A stretch of 50,046 nucleotides of DNA from Cacconaster sp045114175 (GTDB lineage Bacteria > Bacteroidota > Bacteroidia > Bacteroidales > UBA932). The position numbers and the translations under genes were made by a program. Shown here piece after piece: positions 18,472 to 25,487 of this stretch (position 1 is its first letter; every line of letters starts with the position of its first letter). Location of the stretch: positions 1 through 50,046 of the forward strand of contig JBGUJZ010000003.1 in the NCBI GenBank assembly GCA_045114175.1, given 5' to 3'. The notes under the pieces are model-generated. The model was not told where the DNA came from, did not search any database, and was given only the letters and a program-made list of their open reading frames with translations.

Positions 18472-18479
18472 CAAATGTA
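18472..18479 (-). promoter_or_regulatory. -7 box for pyrG
   Basis: On the minus strand TACATTTG fits TAnnTTTG and ends 26 nt before the pyrG ATG. The -33 region is weak. Confidence 0.5.
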
Positions 18480-18505
18480 AGCATTTTTACCGCAACTATG
18501 GATAA

Positions 18506-18537
18506 TTTGGAAGAAAAAAGAATAATCGCTACCTTCG
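18506..18537 (+). promoter_or_regulatory. Promoter for a short transcript
   Basis: TTTG at 18506-18509, a 20-nt spacer and TACCTTCG at 18530-18537. The same -7 variant (TAnCTTCG) is used by the two long-leader operons in this window. A terminator lies only about 75 nt downstream. Confidence 0.6.
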
Positions 18538-18543
18538 CAGAAA

Positions 18544-18641
18544 ATAGGGGAGATGGATGGGGTGATGGGAAAAGGGGTCGCCCACCTGTTGCCACAACCG
18601 GAAATCTCTTAACCGTCCTGCTACCGGGACGGTTTTTTTTT
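18544..18641 (+). ncRNA. Candidate small RNA (or short leader peptide transcript)
   Basis: The interval runs from the expected start just after the 18530 -7 box to the T-run at 18641, about 98 nt. It is a complete transcription unit with no ordinary gene. It contains G-rich stretches (GGGGAG, GGATGGGG, AAAAGGGG). A 19-codon frame starts ATG at 18553 and ends TAA at 18610-18612, exactly at the base of the terminator stem, so a tiny leader peptide is an alternative. I do not recognise a known RNA family. Confidence 0.4.
18611..18641 (+). terminator. Terminator of the short transcript
   Basis: Perfect stem AACCGTCC / GGACGGTT followed by about nine T. Confidence 0.8.
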
Positions 18642-18998
18642 GCGGGCTGGGCGGAAGGTGCAGGCCAGTCGGGACCAATGTCGCAAAGGCTGCTCGCGGA
18701 CGTCGGCCGCCTTGCTCGAAACTCCTCCCTTTTAGTCGCCCGCTCGCTTCGCTCGCTTGCGCCTAACGGTCGTCAGACAGGTTCTCACACAGAGGCGGCG
18801 GCCTTTGGCCCGCTCGCTATTCCGCCTTTACTCCGGGTCCCTCACAGCCTGCACGCTTCCGCCTGGAAGCCCGCTTTCATAATCATTTTCAAAAAAGTGT
18901 ATCCGTTTTTGAGAAACAGGCGCTTTTTATTGAATTTCAAATTCTTACCAAAACACATTTTTTGTTCCGGATGGTCTACACCCTGCCGAGAAGCCCCT
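18642..18998. repeat. Gene-poor, repeat-like intergenic DNA with imperfect inverted repeat
   Basis: No convincing gene. GCGGGCTGGGCGGAAGGTGC at 18642 recurs imperfectly on the other strand at about 18848-18876 (GCTTCCGCCTGGAAGCCCGC). The latter 20-mer is found again at 20091-20110, on the other side of the Rpn nuclease gene. Between the arms are short tandem motifs such as GCTCGCTTCGCTCGCTTGCG. The last 100 nt are AT-rich. This looks like repetitive extragenic or decayed mobile DNA. Confidence 0.5.
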
Positions 18999-19006
18999 TA
19001 TCTTCG
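18999..19006 (+). promoter_or_regulatory. -7 box for the Rpn-family gene
   Basis: TATCTTCG, 39 nt before the ATG at 19046. No convincing -33 box. Confidence 0.35.
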
Positions 19007-19045
19007 CCGGAGATCGTATTATTAACCACTTAAGCGAAGAAAACT

Positions 19046-19915
19046 ATGAAGAGCTTAAAAGAACGCTACAAAGAGGGGCAGCGCTACATTATTCCCAATT
19101 CTGACTGGGGCTTCAAGCGACTGTTTGGGACAGAGATGAACAAGAATCTATTGATCGGGTTTCTCAACAGGATCATTGATGACAGGACAATCGAGACGGT
19201 TGAATACCTGAACAGTGAGCCGATCCTTCCGCTGAACCAGACGTTGAAGATGCGTTTCGACGTCTACTGTAAATGTGCAGACGGCTCCCGGATCATCGTG
19301 GAGATGCAAAACTATGTGAGGCCAGAATTCCTGAACAGGGCGCAACTTTACACGTCGGCCGCCTTGCTGGAGCGCTATGCCAACGAACAGCTAAAAGATG
19401 CGTTCATCCAGAAAACCTACTTTATCGCCATCACGGGCGAGTGTGTCTTTCCCGACGTCCAGCATGCTCCGGTCCGGCTGTCGATGTGCGATATCGACTC
19501 GAAAGAAACGCATGTGTTGAATGACAAAAACTTGCAAATCTTTATTGAATTGCCTAAGTTTGCCGAAACCGTACAGGCGCTGGGAGACAATGCGGACTTT
19601 TTGGAAAAATTCGCCGTTGCCATGAAGACGTTGGAGCAGTACAAGGAGCCGCCGATTGAGTTGAAAGACGATTTGCTGGACGGCCTTTTCACTGCGGCAG
19701 ACACCAAGCGCTATGATGCAGCGGATAGAGCAAACTACAAAGCACAACTTATGAATCAGTTCGAATACGAGGCTACCCTCCGGGACTACAAAGAAGAAGG
19801 CCGCGCAGAAGGTCGCGATGAAGCGCGCGTTGAAATTGCCCAGGCAATGAAAGCTGAGGGCCTCTCTGATGAACTTATCCAAAAGACGACCGGAGTCTCC
19901 TTGAAAGAGATTTAA
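19046..19915 (+). CDS. Rpn family recombination-promoting nuclease / PD-(D/E)XK putative transposase
   Basis: 289 residues, full length for the family (TIGR01784 / Rpn type). The start region SDWGFKRLFGTEMNKNLLI is the usual opening. The PD-(D/E)XK core has D72 in RFDVYC and E86-x-Q88 in IIVEMQ, followed by RAQLYTSAALLERY. The C-terminal tail is charged (EEGRAEGRDEARVEIA) and ends in a short helix-turn motif, LSDELIQKTTGVSL, as is common in the family. Known Rpn proteins are DNA endonucleases that promote RecA-independent recombination. It is flanked by repeat-rich DNA and a terminator at 20009, which fits a mobile or domesticated element. Confidence 0.9.
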   Translation: MKSLKERYKEGQRYIIPNSDWGFKRLFGTEMNKNLLIGFLNRIIDDRTIETVEYLNSEPILPLNQTLKMRFDVYCKCADGSRIIVEMQNYVRPEFLNRAQLYTSAALLERYANEQLKDAFIQKTYFIAITGECVFPDVQHAPVRLSMCDIDSKETHVLNDKNLQIFIELPKFAETVQALGDNADFLEKFAVAMKTLEQYKEPPIELKDDLLDGLFTAADTKRYDAADRANYKAQLMNQFEYEATLRDYKEEGRAEGRDEARVEIAQAMKAEGLSDELIQKTTGVSLKEI

Positions 19916-20008
19916 CATCGTCGCCAATGTGTTGACTGGGGCAAGCCCCAGACCCCTCGCTCCCGGCCTATAAGTCCTCGGGTCAAGCCCTCGGACACGG
20001 CCTCCGCT

Positions 20009-20031
20009 AGACCGCTGATGCGGTCTTTTTC
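20009..20031 (+). terminator. Terminator downstream of the Rpn-family gene
   Basis: Stem AGACCGC / GCGGTCT with a TGAT loop and five T. Confidence 0.75.
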
Positions 20032-20049
20032 CTTTCCTGGGGGCGACTT

Positions 20050-20115
20050 TGGCGGAAGCAACGCCCCGGAGCCAGAATCTCTTCACCCCGCTTGCTTCCG
20101 CCTGGAAGCCCGCCA
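20050..20115. repeat. Inverted repeat / hairpin-rich element right of the Rpn gene
   Basis: GGCGGAAGCAA (20050-20060) and TTGCTTCCGCC (20089-20099) are perfect 11-bp inverted arms. TTTGGCGG at the left also pairs with CCGCCAAA at the right end. The right arm continues as the palindromic GCTTCCGCCTGGAAGC shared with the repeat left of the Rpn gene. Confidence 0.5.
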
Positions 20116-20238
20116 AATACTTTACGCGGAGAGGCTAATAGCGTGAACCATAAGACATCAGGAACATTGTTCTTATCCCACTCGTCGGAAAGAGCAATAT
20201 TCACGTAGTAGAGCGTACAAAAGCTACGAGTATTCCCA
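20105..20238 (-). pseudogene. Possible degraded gene fragment
   Basis: On the minus strand, 20204 down to about 20110 reads with natural-looking composition (YYVNIALSDEWDKNNVP, DVLWFTLLASP) and then runs into the repeat element. Upstream of it another frame ends at 20201 (QALLLGILVAFVRSTT). Together they could be a frameshifted remnant, but I recognise no family and no start. The rest of 19916-20385 holds only the terminator, the repeat and a promoter box. Confidence 0.2.
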
Positions 20239-20349
20239 GCAATAGTGCTTGATTCCTCGTAATTCCATCGAGCTGGAGGGGCACTCGCGGGAAATAAACA
20301 ATGTCCATGACGTACAAAACAAAACGATAGCGTAATAGGTGATTATTCG

Positions 20350-20357
20350 TATCTTTG
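20350..20357 (+). promoter_or_regulatory. -7 box for the two-TM protein pair
   Basis: TATCTTTG, a perfect TAnnTTTG, 28 nt before the ATG at 20386. No -33 box is evident. Confidence 0.5.
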
Positions 20358-20385
20358 ATCATCAAACCAATCAATCTCACCAACA

Positions 20386-20916
20386 ATGGACGACCTAGTA
20401 AAAGAATATCTTGATAAAGCAAAGGCTTCAGTTGCGGCAGAAGAGACCAAGAGCCGCAATAAACACCTGATTTCATTGGGGCTGTATCATACTGAAAGAG
20501 TCTATGGCCCGTATGGCGGGAAGTTCCTGCTGTACGATAAGGAACAAAAGCGGCACTACTATGAGAAGAAGATTCCGGTAGAAGTGACGGATGAGGAGTA
20601 TGCAGAGATATGCAAATATGCTTCACGGAATAAAGTGGAAGAAGACATTCCGGAGGAACCTAAGGTCAAAGAAGTCAGTAACAGCGCAGAGAGAATCCTG
20701 GGCGGCTTCAATACTTTTTTGCTTTGCGTCAATATCTTGCTGGCGATAGTTGTGTTGATTGGTGTCATTGCAACCGGAGAAATGATGTCCGTCAGCATGG
20801 CCGTTCTTGTAGCTGTTCTTATTGTCGCCGGCGCAATTCTGGTTTGGGCAACCGTGAAGGTCTGCCTCAATATTTCCAATAACCTCCACGAAATCAATGC
20901 AAAAATGCCTGAATAA
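20386..20916 (+). CDS. Two-TM membrane protein of unknown function
   Basis: 176 residues. The first 100 are soluble and charged and include a compact segment (YGPYGGKFLLYDKEQKRHYY, VEVTDEEYAEICKY). Two membrane spans follow at about residues 110-130 and 135-158. A short amphipathic tail reads VCLNISNNLHEINAKM. The membrane part is clearly related to that of the next gene (ERILGGF versus ESILDKF; NISNNLHEINA versus NISHNLYNINA), so the two arose by duplication. No known family recognised. Separated from the next gene by 19 nt. Confidence 0.65.
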   Translation: MDDLVKEYLDKAKASVAAEETKSRNKHLISLGLYHTERVYGPYGGKFLLYDKEQKRHYYEKKIPVEVTDEEYAEICKYASRNKVEEDIPEEPKVKEVSNSAERILGGFNTFLLCVNILLAIVVLIGVIATGEMMSVSMAVLVAVLIVAGAILVWATVKVCLNISNNLHEINAKMPE

Positions 20917-20935
20917 CCAATAATACACCATACTT

Positions 20936-21481
20936 ATGTCTCTCAACGAATCCCCCTACGAGGTAAATCCGGTTGCCGAAAGCATCCTGGACAAGTTCCT
21001 CAAAACAGTCCTGATTATTTGCATCATTCTCGGCGTGATTGGCATCTTCGCGGTTATTATTGCAGCGACGATCGCGAATCAAAGCGCTATTCTCTGGTTC
21101 ATACCCGTCGTGATTCTGTTTGTTATCACGGCCGGCGTATTTTGGGCAATCGGCAAGGTGCTCATCAATATCTCGCACAACCTTTATAATATCAACGCGG
21201 CCTTGCGGACAAACGGCAAACAGCCTGTGGAAAAGCCAGCTACGGCAAATAAAGCTGAAAAGCTGGCAGCAGAGAAGCAGCCTTTGGAAAAGAAAGAGGG
21301 CGAGAAGTTCGCAGTTGGTCAGTTGGTGATTATCAAGGCAGATGAGCGCCAGTTCCGCGTGACGTCGACCTTCCAAAAGGAAGACGGCACAGTGTCCTAC
21401 TATTCAGACCGTCTCAACAAGTTCTTCGACGAGGCCGAGCTCGAGGATTTCGACGCCTACTGGGCTGCCCGTAAGGGTTGA
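20936..21481 (+). CDS. Two-TM membrane protein with C-terminal soluble domain, unknown function
   Basis: 181 residues. Two membrane spans at about residues 22-48 and 53-78 are followed by KVLINISHNLYNINAAL, as in the upstream gene. Then come a Lys/Glu/Ala-rich linker and a soluble end, FAVGQLVIIKADERQFRVTS and VSYYSDRLNKFFDEAELEDF, which looks like a small SH3-like fold of the kind found in short stress or envelope proteins. The soluble domain is at the C-terminus here and at the N-terminus in the partner, so the pair may form a hetero-complex in the inner membrane. That is inference. Confidence 0.65.
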   Translation: MSLNESPYEVNPVAESILDKFLKTVLIICIILGVIGIFAVIIAATIANQSAILWFIPVVILFVITAGVFWAIGKVLINISHNLYNINAALRTNGKQPVEKPATANKAEKLAAEKQPLEKKEGEKFAVGQLVIIKADERQFRVTSTFQKEDGTVSYYSDRLNKFFDEAELEDFDAYWAARKG

Positions 21482-21507
21482 GGCCGCGATCTGTGAAAAG
21501 TTGCGAG

Positions 21508-21894
21508 ATGAATAAGAACCTCACCCCTCCTTTCGTCACCCAGCTGGCGGCCAACGAAATCTTTGTTTTCGGCAGCAACCTGGCGGGCATGCATGGTGGC
21601 GGGGCGGCGCGGATTGCCTTTGAAAAGTTCGGGGCGGAGTGGGGGAATGGTGTGGGTCCGCAGGGGCAGTGCTATGCCATCCCCACGATGCAGGGGCCGG
21701 TGGAGACCATCAAGCCGTATGCTGACGAGTTTATCGCCTATGCCAAAGCGCATCCGGAGAAACAGTTTCTCCTGACGCGGGTCGGGTGCGGAATCGCCGG
21801 CTTTACGGATGAAGAGATCGCCCCGCTATTTGCAGAGGCGATGTCGATGGAAAATATTTCTGTTCCGGCGGAGTGGCTACCTTTGCTTTCATGA
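21508..21894 (+). CDS. A1S_2505-like (phage-associated) protein of unknown function
   Basis: 128 residues. The ATG at 21508 was preferred to a TTG that overlaps the previous stop. The motif NEIFVFGSNLAGMHGGGAA, with FGAEWGNGVGPQG and CYAIPT, marks the small family often annotated as A1S_2505 or phage non-structural protein. FLLTRVGCGIAGF follows. The glycine-rich pattern recalls nucleotide-binding macro-like folds, but the function is not known. Its stop overlaps the start of the phosphatase gene (ATGA). Confidence 0.7.
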   Translation: MNKNLTPPFVTQLAANEIFVFGSNLAGMHGGGAARIAFEKFGAEWGNGVGPQGQCYAIPTMQGPVETIKPYADEFIAYAKAHPEKQFLLTRVGCGIAGFTDEEIAPLFAEAMSMENISVPAEWLPLLS

Positions 21895-22352
21895 AAATCC
21901 TTTTCCTTTGCCACGGGAACATTTGTCGCAGTCCGATGGCGGAGTTCATCATGCGGCAGTTGGTGCGGGAGCGCGAGCTCTCGGGCGCGTTGCCCGCGGG
22001 GGCGGTGACGGTGGAATCGGCGGCAGTATCGCGCGAGGAGATAGGCCATCCGCTCTATCCGCCGGCGCAGCGGTGCCTGGCGCGGCATGGCGTGCCGTTC
22101 GATCTCTCCCGCGGTGCACGGCAGGTGACGCGTGCAGACTATGACCGGTTCGACCGGATCGTCTGTATGGACGCCTCGAATCTGCGGCTGCTGCGGCGCA
22201 TCATTCCGGCCGATCCCGCCGGCAAGGTGTCGCTGATGATGTCGTGGGCCGGCGAGTCCCGCGACGTGGCCGACCCCTGGTACACCGATGACTTCGAGGC
22301 CGCCTACCGCGACATCCTCTCCGCCTGCCAGTCCCTGATCGATCAAATCTGA
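21891..22352 (+). CDS. Low-molecular-weight protein-tyrosine phosphatase
   Basis: 153 residues. The active-site loop CHGNICRS (C7-X5-R13) is at the N-terminus, and the general-acid Asp is in VADPWYTDDF near the end. The length is normal. The ATG at 21891 places the loop where it belongs and overlaps the previous stop by the ATGA arrangement, so the two genes are translationally coupled. Members dephosphorylate tyrosine or sometimes arginine residues. The local substrate is unknown, as no Wzc-like kinase is in this window. Confidence 0.92.
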   Translation: MKILFLCHGNICRSPMAEFIMRQLVRERELSGALPAGAVTVESAAVSREEIGHPLYPPAQRCLARHGVPFDLSRGARQVTRADYDRFDRIVCMDASNLRLLRRIIPADPAGKVSLMMSWAGESRDVADPWYTDDFEAAYRDILSACQSLIDQI

Positions 22353-22376
22353 TGGTTGCAAAAAGCCACCTCTTCC

Positions 22377-23189
22377 TCACTCGGCGAAGACCGCGTGGAG
22401 GACGTCGAGGGAGCGGATGTCGAGGGCCTGGCCCAGATGGTATGCGAGGTAGTCCAGCATCCGGCGCGAGAAGGCGCTCCGGCGTGCCGCGGACAGCGGC
22501 AATGCCATCGCTTCATCGAAGGGCAGTGTCAGCAGTTGATGAAGCAGGGCAGACTCCTCTTGCGTGAAATGAGATGAAACCTCGGTTCGGGTTCCGGCTG
22601 GGCGGAGGTCTTGTTTGCGTAGCGCGGACTCGCCGTCAGGCTCTTTTTGTCCGTGCGGAGCAAACAAACCGAAGCCAGGCTGGAACCGTCCCGAAACGAT
22701 ATCGAACTCAGGCGTTTCCTCAGACCAGTTATCTTCCGGGCGGAAGCCCATCCGCGCGCTGTAGCCCACCAGCCACCAGGCTGCGAAGTTGGCCACCCCG
22801 CACCTATCCAGCGCAGCGATTCCCTCCAGCAGCCAGGCGAAGAGTTCCGGATCGCCGTCGCCCGTGCGAAGCGTGCGCCAGAGTACCTCGCAGATGAACT
22901 GCGCGGTGGCACTTTTGCGGATATCGGTGCGTAAGCTGTTCAACGGGAAAAGCGGCTCATATTCACGCAGATAGAGTAGCGAACTGCGAGGCGTGGCCAC
23001 GGTGACCACCTCCAGTGCGCTGAGCGGATGAAAGGCTGCGGCGGCTGACCCGTTGCGCCCCTTGCCCAGCCCGCGCAGATAGAGGCTCTGCCGGCCGGCG
23101 ATGGCGTCGAGCACGTGCACCACCAGCGACGAGTCCCCCTGCCGCGTGGTGTGCAGGACTATTGCGCGAGATTTTGTTTCAAGTGCCAT
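22377..23189 (-). CDS. recO: DNA repair protein RecO
   Basis: 270 residues. The N-terminal OB fold opens SRAIVLHTTRQGDSSLVVHV and continues to LYLREYEPLF. The helical C-terminal half has the family's LFAWLLEGIAAL and YLAYHLGQALDIRSLDVL near the end. RecO works with RecR to load RecA on SSB-coated single strands. The first 31 nt overlap the end of rdgB, so they form an operon. It ends 24 nt from the convergent phosphatase gene. Confidence 0.9.
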   Translation of the reverse strand: MALETKSRAIVLHTTRQGDSSLVVHVLDAIAGRQSLYLRGLGKGRNGSAAAAFHPLSALEVVTVATPRSSLLYLREYEPLFPLNSLRTDIRKSATAQFICEVLWRTLRTGDGDPELFAWLLEGIAALDRCGVANFAAWWLVGYSARMGFRPEDNWSEETPEFDIVSGRFQPGFGLFAPHGQKEPDGESALRKQDLRPAGTRTEVSSHFTQEESALLHQLLTLPFDEAMALPLSAARRSAFSRRMLDYLAYHLGQALDIRSLDVLHAVFAE

Positions 23190-23752
23190 ACCAGTTGATC
23201 CATCGCTTTGCCGCGGTGCGAGAGGGTGTTCTTCATCTCCACGGGAATCTCGGCCATCGTGACCTCCAGCCCTTCCGGGATGAAGACCGGGTCGTAGCCA
23301 AAGGCGTCGCTTCGCGTGGGAGCGAAGTTAATGTGGCCCTCGCAGCGCCCCTCGAATTGCTGCAGCGCTCCGGTCGGGTCAATGTAGCTCACCACGCACC
23401 GAAACCGGGCTGTGCGCTCCGCGTACGGGGTATCGCCCAACTCGCGCAGCAACTTTTCGATATTCCGCGCGGCGTTCGAGGGCTCTCCGGCATAGCGGGC
23501 CGAATAGACGCCCGGCGCTCCGCCCAACGCATCCACCTCCAATCCCGAGTCGTCCGAGAAGCAGGGCTTGTGGAACAGATCCCACACGAACTGGGCCTTC
23601 TGGGCCGAATTACCGGCCAGTGTATCATGGGTTTCGGGGATATCGCCCGTGAACCCGAGGTCGGCGGGCAGCAGGATGGTGAAGGAGGGTCCGAAGATTT
23701 TCCGGGCCTCAAAGAGCTTGTTCCGGTTGGCGGAGGCAAAAAGAATTTCCAT
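23159..23752 (-). CDS. rdgB: RdgB/HAM1 family dITP/XTP pyrophosphatase
   Basis: 197 residues, the standard size. The family signatures are FASANRNKLFEARKI at the start, FSDDSGLEVDALGGAPGVYS in the centre, FGYDPVFIPEG and SHRGKAMDQL near the end. It hydrolyses non-canonical purine triphosphates (dITP, XTP) to keep them out of DNA. The ATG at 23752 was chosen over a start 12 codons upstream because the family begins at MEILFASANRNK. It is the first gene of the rdgB-recO operon. Confidence 0.95.
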   Translation of the reverse strand: MEILFASANRNKLFEARKIFGPSFTILLPADLGFTGDIPETHDTLAGNSAQKAQFVWDLFHKPCFSDDSGLEVDALGGAPGVYSARYAGEPSNAARNIEKLLRELGDTPYAERTARFRCVVSYIDPTGALQQFEGRCEGHINFAPTRSDAFGYDPVFIPEGLEVTMAEIPVEMKNTLSHRGKAMDQLVWHLKQNLAQ

Positions 23753-23774
23753 ACAGCTTGGCGCGGATTTTGTC

Positions 23775-23782
23775 CAAAGGTA
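23775..23782 (-). promoter_or_regulatory. -7 box for rdgB-recO
   Basis: TACCTTTG on the minus strand, 22 nt upstream of the rdgB ATG. Confidence 0.55.
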
Positions 23783-23802
23783 GAACATTTCCGAGAATTA
23801 TC

Positions 23803-23810
23803 TAACTTTG
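23803..23810 (+). promoter_or_regulatory. -7 box for the S41 protease gene
   Basis: TAACTTTG, 36 nt before the ATG at 23847. It is back to back with the rdgB box, only 20 nt apart. Confidence 0.55.
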
Positions 23811-23846
23811 CACGAATGTAATTCGTGAGACAACGAAGCGAAAGAG

Positions 23847-25466
23847 ATGAAAAAAGCATTATTTGCCGCGATTGCGGCGCTCATGATGACCCTGACCGTC
23901 CCGGCGGCAGCCCAGTCTTCCTCCTTCAACCTGGGCCGCGGCTTGGACATCGAATACTCTATCCTCAAGAGCCTCGCGCGCTCTTATGTGGATACCATCG
24001 ACTACACCAAGATGATCACTGCCGGCGTGGATGCCATGCTGGCCACGCTCGACCCGTACACGGTTTACATTCCCGAAGATGCCACCGACAACTTCGCGAT
24101 GATGACCACCGGCAACTACGGCGGCTGCGGTGCGCTGATCCGCAAGCGGACGGACGGCCCCGTGATCATCTACGAGCCGTATGCCAACTCGCCGGCCGTC
24201 AAGTGCGGTCTTGAACCGGGCGACGAGATCTGGGAGATAGACGGCAAGACGGTTATCGGTGAAACTTCCGAAAAAGCGACCGACCGGATGAAAGGCCAAC
24301 CCGGTACGGATGTCAAATTCAAAGTCTTCAAGGGCCGCACCCGCGACACGGTGGATGTTGTGCTGCGTCGCGAGCGGATCCACGTCTCCAGCATCGAGTA
24401 TGCAGGCTTGATTCGCGGGGACATCGGATATGTCTATATCAGCGGCTTTACCGAGAAGATGAACATCGAACTGCGCAGAACGCTGGAATCGCTCAAGGCC
24501 CAGGGAGCCAAGCGACTGGTGATCGACCTGCGCGACAATGGCGGCGGCGTCATGGACGAAGCGGTCAAGATGGCGGCGCTCTTCGTGCCGAAGGGCACCC
24601 TCGTGGTCTCCTCCAAGGGACGCGATCCCAAGATGAACCAGGAGTACCGCACCACCGAAGAGCCGCTCGATACCGAGATTCCGCTGCTGGTGATGGTCAA
24701 CAGCTCTTCCGCCTCCGCATCGGAGATTTTCAGCGGTGCCATGCAGGATCTGGACCGCGGCACGATTGCGGGCAAGCGCACCTTCGGCAAGGGACTTATT
24801 CAGTCCGTGGTGCCCACGCCGTACAACGGCAACGTGAAGATTACGACGGGTAAGTATTACATTCCGTCGGGCCGCTGCGTACAGGCCATCGATTACAGCC
24901 ACCGCAATGAGGACGGCAGTGTAGGATTCGTGCCCGACTCGCTGCGCAAGGCCTTCAAAACCAAAAACGGCCGCACCGTCTATGACGGCGGCGGCATCAC
25001 CCCCGACATCGAAACCAAGTCTTCGTACTATAGCCGTCCGGTCATCGCCCTGGTCTATTCGGGCTGTCTCGGCGACTACGCGCTGGAGTACTACAAGACC
25101 CATCCGCAGATTACCCCTGCCGCTGAATTCCATTTGACCGACGCGGAATACGACGCTTTCATCGAGTACGCCGCCGGCAAGGAGTTCGATGCGCGCAGTG
25201 CTGCGGAAGCCGTGCTGGACAACCTGACCCAGGCTGCCACCCAGGACGGCCTTTACGAGCAGTTCAAGACGGAAATCGAGGCCCTCAAGGCCAAGGTCCA
25301 GATAGAGAAGCGCGATATGCTTCGCCTCAAGAAAGACGAAATTCTGCCGCTGCTCGAGTCGGAAATCGTCGTTAAGTATTACTATCCCGGTTCCGGCCGC
25401 GTCATTACGCTGCGCGCGGACACATCGCTGGACGAAGCGATCGATAAGTGGATAGCTTCCAAGTAA
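23847..25466 (+). CDS. S41 family C-terminal processing peptidase (CtpA/Tsp type)
   Basis: 539 residues. A Sec signal peptide ends near AAAQSS, so it acts in the periplasm. The N-terminal helical part is followed by a PDZ domain (about 85-170; GGCGALIRKR, CGLEPGDEIWEIDGK, MKGQPGTDVKFKV). The S41 core has GDIGYVYISGF, LVIDLRDNGGGVMDEAV, the catalytic Ser288 in SSSASASEI and a Lys near 315 in TFGKGLIQSV. A C-terminal extension of about 180 residues ends in a helical, charged region. These enzymes cut C-terminal tails of periplasmic proteins. The next lipoprotein gene starts after 21 nt with no terminator or new promoter visible. Confidence 0.92.
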   Translation: MKKALFAAIAALMMTLTVPAAAQSSSFNLGRGLDIEYSILKSLARSYVDTIDYTKMITAGVDAMLATLDPYTVYIPEDATDNFAMMTTGNYGGCGALIRKRTDGPVIIYEPYANSPAVKCGLEPGDEIWEIDGKTVIGETSEKATDRMKGQPGTDVKFKVFKGRTRDTVDVVLRRERIHVSSIEYAGLIRGDIGYVYISGFTEKMNIELRRTLESLKAQGAKRLVIDLRDNGGGVMDEAVKMAALFVPKGTLVVSSKGRDPKMNQEYRTTEEPLDTEIPLLVMVNSSSASASEIFSGAMQDLDRGTIAGKRTFGKGLIQSVVPTPYNGNVKITTGKYYIPSGRCVQAIDYSHRNEDGSVGFVPDSLRKAFKTKNGRTVYDGGGITPDIETKSSYYSRPVIALVYSGCLGDYALEYYKTHPQITPAAEFHLTDAEYDAFIEYAAGKEFDARSAAEAVLDNLTQAATQDGLYEQFKTEIEALKAKVQIEKRDMLRLKKDEILPLLESEIVVKYYYPGSGRVITLRADTSLDEAIDKWIASK

Positions 25467-25487
25467 CCATAGAAATTCAAATAACCA

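Noticed and set aside
18498..19025. 175-codon plus-strand frame right of pyrG
   Set aside because: It runs through a promoter, a strong terminator and repeat DNA, with Arg/Ser-rich low-complexity translation and no family.
20201..20626. 141-codon minus-strand frame
   Set aside because: It overlaps the start of the two-TM protein gene and its promoter box; only its last part looks coding-like, so it is noted as a possible remnant and not as a gene.
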